Source: Gigaspora margarita (taxonomy: Eukaryota; Glomeromycota; Glomeromycetes; Diversisporales; Gigasporaceae). Taken from it: a DNA stretch of 64,000 bases. The notes below the pieces were generated by a model, which worked only from the letters and a program-made list of their open reading frames with translations, did not search any database and had not been told where the DNA came from. This document shows, in pieces, positions 57,395 through 64,000 of the stretch. The position numbers and the translations under genes are program-made. Where the stretch lies: contig WTPW01000328.1 in the NCBI GenBank assembly GCA_009809945.1, positions 71,643 through 135,642 on the forward strand, read 5' to 3'. Every line of letters begins with the position of its first letter. Within the stretch, counting starts at the first letter, position 1.

Positions 57395-60300
57395 TGCAAA
57401 TAGAATAAATATTCACATTTAAGATTATATGAGGATAATTTTTCATTTGCCCAACAAGGAATTAACTCGCATCATGTTTTTCCTGTCAGTCCTATTGGAC
57501 AATTACGAGAAATTAAGGTCTCTATTGGATGACACCAGATGAAATTTGTGGGAACACGTAGATGTCAAAAATCAAACAATAGGCACAATTTAAAATCTAA
57601 AAAAAATAATTTAAAAAATTAAAAAAATAAAATGGCGGGTAATGCAAAATGAAAAATCAACTTTGCATAACCTAATAATCTTAACTAACAATAAAACTAG
57701 CTTTCAGGGCCTGTGCGTTGCCCTAAGAATAAGATTTCTGATTTTTTTTGACTCTTAGACTATGCAAAGTTAATTTTTTATTTTGCATTACCCACTGTCA
57801 TTTTTTTTAATTTTTTAATTTTATTTGTTTTAGATCCCAATTGTACCAATTGTTTGATATTTATATGCTACACATTACTGGAATATTGAGTAAAGTTTTA
57901 ACAAAATTTTTTACAATAACTAATGATGCTCTTAATGCAAATTGGCTCAATTTTAGCTATATACTGTGATCATTGATTTCTGTTCATTATATGTACATTG
58001 TAACTTTGAAATTAGATTAAAATATAGATAACATTAATAACATGCATTAGTAAGTCGAATTTTTCAACAACACTCAAATTTTTTTTATTTTAATTCTTTT
58101 AAAACAAGCATAATAATGTTTATTTTAATGAAATTAATTAATATAGTAAAACAATTGAGTAGGCATTAAAATCGAAAAATAGATAGAGGGTTCGTTTTGC
58201 ATTATATGGAAACCTCAGTCAGTGAATTTTTTTTGTAATTTTTATTTTGCATAACAAGAAATCAACTAGCAGTCACATTTTTCCTGTCAGTCCTATCAGA
58301 CAATTACAAAAAGTTAAGGTCTCTATTAGGTGCCACTGGATAAAAATAGCAAAAACAAATAGATGTCAAAAATTGAGCAATAGGCACAATTTGGAATCTA
58401 AAAAAAAATAATTCAAAAAAAATTGAAAAATGGAATGGTAGGTAATGCAAAATGAAAAATCAACTTTGCATAACCTAATAATCTGAACTAACAATAAAAC
58501 TAGCTCTCAGAGCCCGGATGTTGTCCTGAGAATGAGATTTCAGTTTTTTTTTGATTCTTAAACCACACAAAGTTAATTTTTCATTTTGCATTACCCACTA
58601 CTATTTTTTTAATTTTTTAATTTTATTTGTTTTAGATCCCAATTGTGCCAATTATTTGATATTTACATGCTACACATCACTGGAATATTGAGTAAGGTTT
58701 GTAGCAAAATTTTTACAATAACTAATGATGCTCTTAATGCAATTTGGCTTGATTTTAACTACATACAGTGATCTTAACTTCCATTTATTATATGTATATT
58801 GTAACTTTGAAATTAAATTGAAATATAGAAAAAGTTAATAACATGCATTAGTAATTTGAATTTTTCAAAAATACTCAAAATTTTTTATTCCAATTCTTTT
58901 AAAACAAGCATAATAATGTTTATTTTAATGATATTTAATTAATATAGTCAAAACAATCGAGTAGGCATTAAAATCAAAAAAATAGATAAAGGGTTCATTT
59001 TACATTACATGGAATCCTCAGTCAGTGAATTTTTTCTTTTTTTTCAATTTTTCATTTTGCATAACAAGGAATCAACCAGCAGTCATGTTTTTTCTGTCAG
59101 TTCTATCGACAATTACAGGAAGTTAAGATCTCTATTGGGTACCACCAGATAAAAATAGTGAGAACAAATAGATGTCAAAAATCGAACAATGGGCACATTT
59201 TGTAATCTAAAAAAAAACAATCAAAAAATTGAAAAAATGGGATGGTGAGTAATGCAAAACGAAAAATCAACTTCGTGTAATCTAATAATCTGAACTAACA
59301 ATAAAAACTAGCTCTTAGAGTCTGGCTGTTGTCCTAGGAAGGAGATTCCTAATTTTTTTTTTAACTCTTAGACCATGCAAAATTGATTTTTCATTTTGCA
59401 TTACCCATTACCCATTTTTTTTAATTTTTTATCTCTTTTAGATCCCAATTGTGCCAATTGTTTGATATTTACATGCTACACATTACTGGAATATTGAGTA
59501 AGGTTCATGGCAAAATTTTTTACATTGACTAATGATGCCTTTAATGCAAATTAACTCAATTTTACCTACACACTGTGATCATCTACTTCTATTCATTATA
59601 TGCACATTGTAAATTGAAATTAGATTGAGATATGGTTAACATTAATAACATGCATTAGTAAGTCAAATTTTTTAAAAACACAAAAAAATTTTTTTTTAGT
59701 CCAGTTCTTTTAAAACAAGCATAATGCTTATTTTAATAGTATTTAATTAATAAAGGAATCAACTGACAGTCATGTTTTCCTGTCAGTCCTATCAGACAAT
59801 GATGGGAAATTAAGGTCTCCAAACAAATAGATATCAAAAATCAAACACTTGCACAATTTGGAATCTAAAAAAAAATAAATTGAAAAAAATTGAAAAACGG
59901 GACGGTAGAAAAACAAATGAAAAAATTAACTTTGTATAACCTAATAATCAGAACTAACATTAAAATCTTGCTCTTGGAGCCCAGGCCTTACTCTAGGAAT
60001 GGGATTTCTGATTTTTTTTTTTTAGATTACACAAAGTTTATTTTCGTTTTGCATTACCTGCTACCCATTTTATTAATATATATATATATATTTATAGATC
60101 CCAATTGTTCCAATTGTTCGATATTTACATACTTCATGTCAATGGAATATCGAGTTAAGTTCTTAGCAAGATTTTTACAGTGACTAATGATGCCCTTAAT
60201 GCAAATTGGCTCAATTTTAACTAAATACTGTAATCATCAACTTCCATTCATCATGTGCACATTGTAACTTTAAAATTAGATTGAGATAAGGATAACGTTA

Positions 60301-60790
60301 ATAAAATGCATTAATAAGTCAAAATTTCCAAAAACAAGCAAAATAATGTTTATTTTAATGGTATTTAATTTAGTCGAAACAATCGAGAAAGAAAAATGGA
60401 TGGAAGGATATCGGAACATTTCAGAATTGCTTAATATGAACACATGCAAGTCAGCAGGAATTTTCAGTGGTATAATAAAGCACTCAAAGTTGATTTTTCG
60501 TTTTGCATTACATGGAGACCTCGGTCAGTCAAATTTTTTTTTATTTTTTATTTTTTTTTTTTAATTTACTGTAATAGAATAAATGTTTACATTAAAGGTT
60601 ATATAAGGATAATTTTTCATTTTGCACAACAATAAATCAACCGGCAGTCATGTTTTTCCTGTCATTCCTATCTGACAATTACTGGAAATTAAGGTCACAA
60701 TTGCATGACACTGGATGAAAATAGCGGGAACAAATAGATTACAAAAATCGAACAATGCGCACAATTTGGCAACCACTTATTTGCACGGGT
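57060..60790 (+). repeat. Tandem array of about 4.5 units, each near 660-870 bp, each with a foldback
   Basis: The marker GTTTTTCCTGTCAGTCCTAT recurs near 57475, 58280, 59088, 59775 and 60650. The marker AACTAACAATAAAACTAGCT recurs near 57687, 58486, 59292 and 59950. Each unit has two long inverted arms, for example 57550-57672 against 57760-57865, with GGTAATGCAAAATGAAAAAT on one side and its near reverse complement on the other, enclosing about 90 bp. Unit joins contain CATTGTAACTTT and AATAACATGCATTAGTAAGTC. A 44-base T run lies at 57344-57387. Frames in the array are not conserved between units, so I call no genes. Confidence 0.88.
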
Positions 60791-60938
60791 AATACAAACT
60801 CCTGAAGAGGAAATAGCCAATTGGAGTGTGCAAATTTTGACTATTCCGGATCAGCACAACGAAGAATCCAAACATTTTCGCATAAAAGAAGAAAAAAGCG
60901 AAAATATGCAAAAAAACCTAATGTTTAAATCGATCTAG
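60768..60938 (+). CDS. Coding-like exon fragment, unrecognised
   Basis: An open stretch without an ATG reads NHLFARVIQTPEEEIANWSV and then LTIPDQHNEESKHFRIKEEK before a TAG at 60936-60938. Composition (acidic, one Trp, mixed codons) is unlike the surrounding repeat. The downstream part has a diverged partner at about 21560-21750. It may be an exon or a transposase remnant. Confidence 0.3.
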   Translation, partial: GNHLFARVIQTPEEEIANWSVQILTIPDQHNEESKHFRIKEEKSENMQKNLMFKSI

Positions 60939-61085
60939 GCGCACTAATAAAAAATGACGGGAATGAAATTTTACATATAATAAACATCATTTCAACCCTA
61001 TAGCCTCTAACATTAAGGCCCTAACCCTAAATTATTATCTCACGCACTTAGTTTATTTACAAAATAGGGTTTCTTTTTTTTGGTT
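60860..61085 (+). repeat. Dispersed repeat, partner of 21530-21760
   Basis: Shares GAATCCAAACA, AAAATATGCAAAA, GGGAATGAAATTTTA, TATAGCCTCTAACATTAAGG, CCCTAA and TTTATTTACAAAAT in order with the earlier copy, with small indels. Confidence 0.7.
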
Positions 61086-61158
61086 TATGTATTACCCGAT
61101 GCAAATAAGTAAAATCCGCAATTTGGAATCTAAAAAACTATAGTTGAATTCTGTATAA

Positions 61159-61186
61159 GATGGGTGGCACATTCGCGCCACCCGTC
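61159..61186. repeat. Hairpin GGGTGGC...GCCACCC
   Basis: GGGTGGC at 61162-61168 pairs with GCCACCC at 61177-61183 around ACATTCGC. A related hairpin is at 62797-62821. GC-rich foldbacks stand out in this AT-rich DNA. Confidence 0.7.
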
Positions 61187-61491
61187 GCACTAGTTTTTTA
61201 TTAAATTAGCAGCTCAAGTCGATTAATTGATATGTTAAAATGCATGCCGATCATTTAGCACTATGCCGAATTTGTATAATTCAACTAGCCAGTATCTTCT
61301 ATTTTCCTGTACCCACGAGTTTTATAGAAAACGTAAAATAATAAAATCATATTCTAAAATATAACATTAAATGTTTGAGCGGTCTGTGAATTAGTCGTCA
61401 TGATAAAGATTTGTAATAAAACAAAAAACCATTCTTAGGTTTAATAAGTTTAAATTATAGTAGCTTCACTGTAGTATTAATTACTTACGAG

Positions 61492-62670
61492 CAGAGATGG
61501 CACCGAAACCTTTTTTGGCGATTCCGAAAGTTTGGGGTTTCGGATTATAGCTTCCGAAACCTTATCCGAAACTCGAAACCTCACCCGAAACTCGAAACTT
61601 CAACCGAAACCCGAAACCTCAACCGAAACCCCGAAACTGCCAAAACATCAATAACTTATTTGTTTATTATCTCCAAAGTTGGCGCCGAAACCCTTTTGTG
61701 CCAAATCCGAAAGTTTCGGGCTTCGGATTATAACTTCTGAAACCTTATCCGAAATTCAAAACCTCACCCGAAACCTCATTCGAACCGAAACCTCACCTTA
61801 ACACCAAAAACTACCCCAACTTCCATATACATTGATTGCATTAATGTATTATTTATCTCTTTCAATTATACATCAAATGCACTGATGTATGCTATGTATC
61901 TCTTCAATATACATTAATCGCACTGATGTATGTTATATATCTCCTTAAAAGTTGAATTCTATAAAATTTAATATCCGGCGCTATTTGGGCTGGAATGCAT
62001 CCAACAATTTATTGCATGCGTGCAGTCCTTTTTGTTGTTATGATTCACAAGTACCACATGAAAGGTATAATTCCAAAATTTATATTCTGACAATCAAGGC
62101 TGCTTTCGTAAGCATCAGTTTTTTTTTTACTTATTACGTAAGAACCGGGTACAATATCAAGTAATTAGTACGTCCATATCTACTAATGATAGAATTGATA
62201 AGTTACCGCAGAATTAAATAAATTGTTGGTATCAAAAGGCATAAAATATTTATCGATTCATCATTGACAATTTTTTCTATCATCCTAGAACTTTGAAATC
62301 AGTTGTAATAACGGTATGATTTTTAAAATAAAGTTGACCAAACTTTAAAAAAAACCCCTGAACAGACCGAGGCAGTGAAAAAAAATTGGCAATAAATAAT
62401 TAAAAAAAAAATCTATATAATATTATATTTTATTCAAATTAATTTTACATTTTGGGTTCATTAAAAATAAGGCAACTTTATAATAAATTTATAAGCTTCA
62501 ATACTATATTTTTGAGTTTCGGATTATAAGTTTGGGTTTCGGATTATAGTTTCGGGTTTCGGGTTTCGGGTTTCGGAGTTTCGATTTTTTTAAAAAAATC
62601 CGAAACTAGTTTCAGATTAGAACCGTTCCGAAACTAGTTTCGGGTAGGTTTCGTTTCGACGCCATGTTTG
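61492..62670. mobile_element. Non-autonomous hAT-like element, 1179 bp, 8-bp target duplication
   Basis: Flanked by perfect CTTACGAG at 61484-61491 and 62671-62678. Left end CAGAGATGGCACCGAAACC; right end, reverse complemented, CAAACATGGCGTCGAAACG. Subterminal arrays of CCGAAACC (left, about 61545-61640 and 61680-61800) and its complement GGGTTTCGG (right, about 62515-62660) look like transposase binding arrays. At 61825-61945 a unit of about 50 bp (TACATTAAT-GCACTGATGTATG) is repeated three times. No transposase. Eight-base duplication and CAGAG-type ends indicate hAT. Confidence 0.92.
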
Positions 62671-62796
62671 CTTACGAGAGTTAACAAAGGTAGTACCTCG
62701 ATCCTATTCTTTAATTAAAGGCCTCAAATCGAATCTGAATACTACTTTGTATATACGAATCTGGATTCAATTATTCAATCCGTGAATCGTTAGTAG

Positions 62797-62821
62797 ATGG
62801 GTGGCACTTCGTGCCACCCAT
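62797..62821. repeat. Perfect hairpin ATGGGTGGCAC-TTC-GTGCCACCCAT
   Basis: Eleven-base perfect arms around TTC (62797-62807 and 62811-62821). Related in sequence to 61159-61186 and in form (TTC apex) to the ATGCC-TTC-GGCAT hairpin at 51187-51199. Confidence 0.8.
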
Positions 62822-63548
62822 GTTGCTCAGTACATTTGGTCGGTGTTGGCAATTTTTTGCGGCCAATTTTTTTAGCAATTGGTTGGCAAACGGCCAACGG
62901 CCAATTGGCTAATATTTGAATTTCGGTCAAAAATTTCTAACTTACACAATATTAAAAAGACTATACTGTATTAGATTGCTTGTTACAGTTTTATTATAAG
63001 GTATTTAATTAATTAATAAATAAGAAAAAAATTTAATCTTTATTTTAACAAATAAATAGTAATTGAGGCTTATTAATATAAAGATTAACGTTAATACGGA
63101 TAAAGTAGATAAAACATGTAATTTTTATATCATAAAATAGACATAAGCCATACGTGTCAGTGAAGCTTTAAATACACTGCCGCCATGTTCGGGAATCGAT
63201 CTTTTTAAAGAAAATCGGCGCGGATCTGCTAATCTGGAATAGAGATCTACTAGAATGTGTAACAAGAAATTTCATCAAAAAAAGTATAAATAAAACGTAA
63301 GTTTGCAAGGTGGATGGGTGGGCAGTACTCTAGTAATGGTTTACGAATTCGAAGTAGTAAATTTAAATAGAGTAAAGAGTATACAGTAATGTATAGTATA
63401 GAGTATATAAAAACGTGAAGACTTTTTTAGGCTAATTTGGCATGATCTGATTCCTAAAGGAGAGTATACAAGGCAAAGACAGGTTGATCTTTGATCAAGT
63501 ATTTTCACGGCAACTGGGGAAAAGTTTTATTTATTTTAATTAAAATAA

Positions 63549-63589
<41 letters not shown>

Positions 63590-64000
63590 AAAAAAAGGAA
63601 AAAACCAAATATNGAAAACAACCATCGTACAGGAAAAGTACAGAATTACCGAATTAGAACAAAACCATGCAAACAAACTGTATTCTACGTTAAAAACCTA
63701 AAGCTGATAATACGCTGAAACTATTACATACAAAAAAACCTTTTTAATTTGTGCATACATGCAACTATGCGATACTATTTCTGAACTTTTCCAATTATAT
63801 TCTGGTAAATATTCACTTTTTTTTTCTTACATGTGCTTGTATCAGAATACTACTGTGTATGAGGCCACCTGTCACAATAGTTTCACATATTAATACTAAT
63901 TTTATGACTATTTTATGTATAAACCAGTATAGTACGTCTAGATAATCACCAAGTTCCAATAATCAAAATTATTAAATTTTTTCAATGAATAATATAAAAG
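62822..64000. other. Non-coding right edge
   Basis: At 62835-62915 the words TTGGC and GGCCAA recur in both orientations. A 36-base A run lies at 63552-63587. An ambiguous base (N) at 63613 points to uncertain assembly just after the A run. No gene supported. Confidence 0.5.

Noticed and set aside
59890..60635. Frames of 97, 72 and 63 codons
   Set aside because: Within the foldback tandem array; other units do not keep the frames.
61952..62164. 70-codon frame inside the hAT-like element
   Set aside because: No transposase-like motif; too short and composition-driven.
63552..63587. Poly-A run as a retrogene tail
   Set aside because: No coding sequence or target duplication upstream; the N at 63613 suggests sequencing or assembly trouble here.

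Overview
This is a very A+T-rich eukaryotic window with almost no intact genes and many repeats. The diverged F-box/leucine-rich-repeat (LRR) genes, the dense remains of Ty3/gypsy, Helitron, hAT-like and pogo/mariner-like elements, short introns and long A/T tracts suggest an arbuscular mycorrhizal fungus (Glomeromycotina, Rhizophagus-like). That assignment is inference from sequence character and recalled family style, not a search result. I saw no tRNA, rRNA or CRISPR.

Layout. 0-0.7 kb: an F-box/LRR gene on the minus strand, probably frameshifted near the window edge. 1.07-7.92 kb: a complete but dead Ty3/gypsy LTR retrotransposon (LTR, PBS, gag, protease, RT, RNase H, integrase, PPT, LTR). 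8.8-11.7, 14.15-17.8 and 41.5-44.9 kb: three diverged direct copies of one segment carrying an F-box/LRR gene plus a second, unrecognised multi-exon gene. The third copy is the best preserved. 18.2-19.0 and 49.3-50.3 kb: minus-strand LRR remnants. 19.4-20.1 and 38.3-39.0 kb: an inverted pair of gene fragments with a conserved splice donor.

20-28 kb is a field of non-autonomous elements, including a roughly 1.08 kb near-perfect palindrome at 24.6-25.7 kb and a TIR element filled with T-rich DNA at 27.3-28.4 kb. 28.5-32.6 kb holds a Helitron Rep-helicase with HUH, double-Tyr and Pif1 motifs, broken by a few stops and frameshifts. 33-41 kb is AT-rich with MITEs, a probable solo LTR and a 20-bp minisatellite. 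46.5-48.6 kb is an old degenerate satellite hit by at least two MITEs. 51.6-52.3, 53.8-54.8, 56.4-57.1 and 57-60.8 kb are tandem arrays with different unit lengths. 61.5-62.7 kb is a non-autonomous hAT-like element with a perfect 8-bp target duplication.

The coherent story is decay and amplification, not a pathway. F-box/LRR segments were duplicated, invaded by TA-targeting MITEs and solo LTRs (the sister copies act as empty sites), and eroded. The retrotransposon and Helitron were inactivated largely by changes that look like TGG-to-stop (G-to-A) transitions. The LTR pair differs mainly by transitions, many at CpG. No new functional system is evident. The most unusual objects are the nested palindrome, the foldback-bearing tandem array and the coding segment expanded into a minisatellite.
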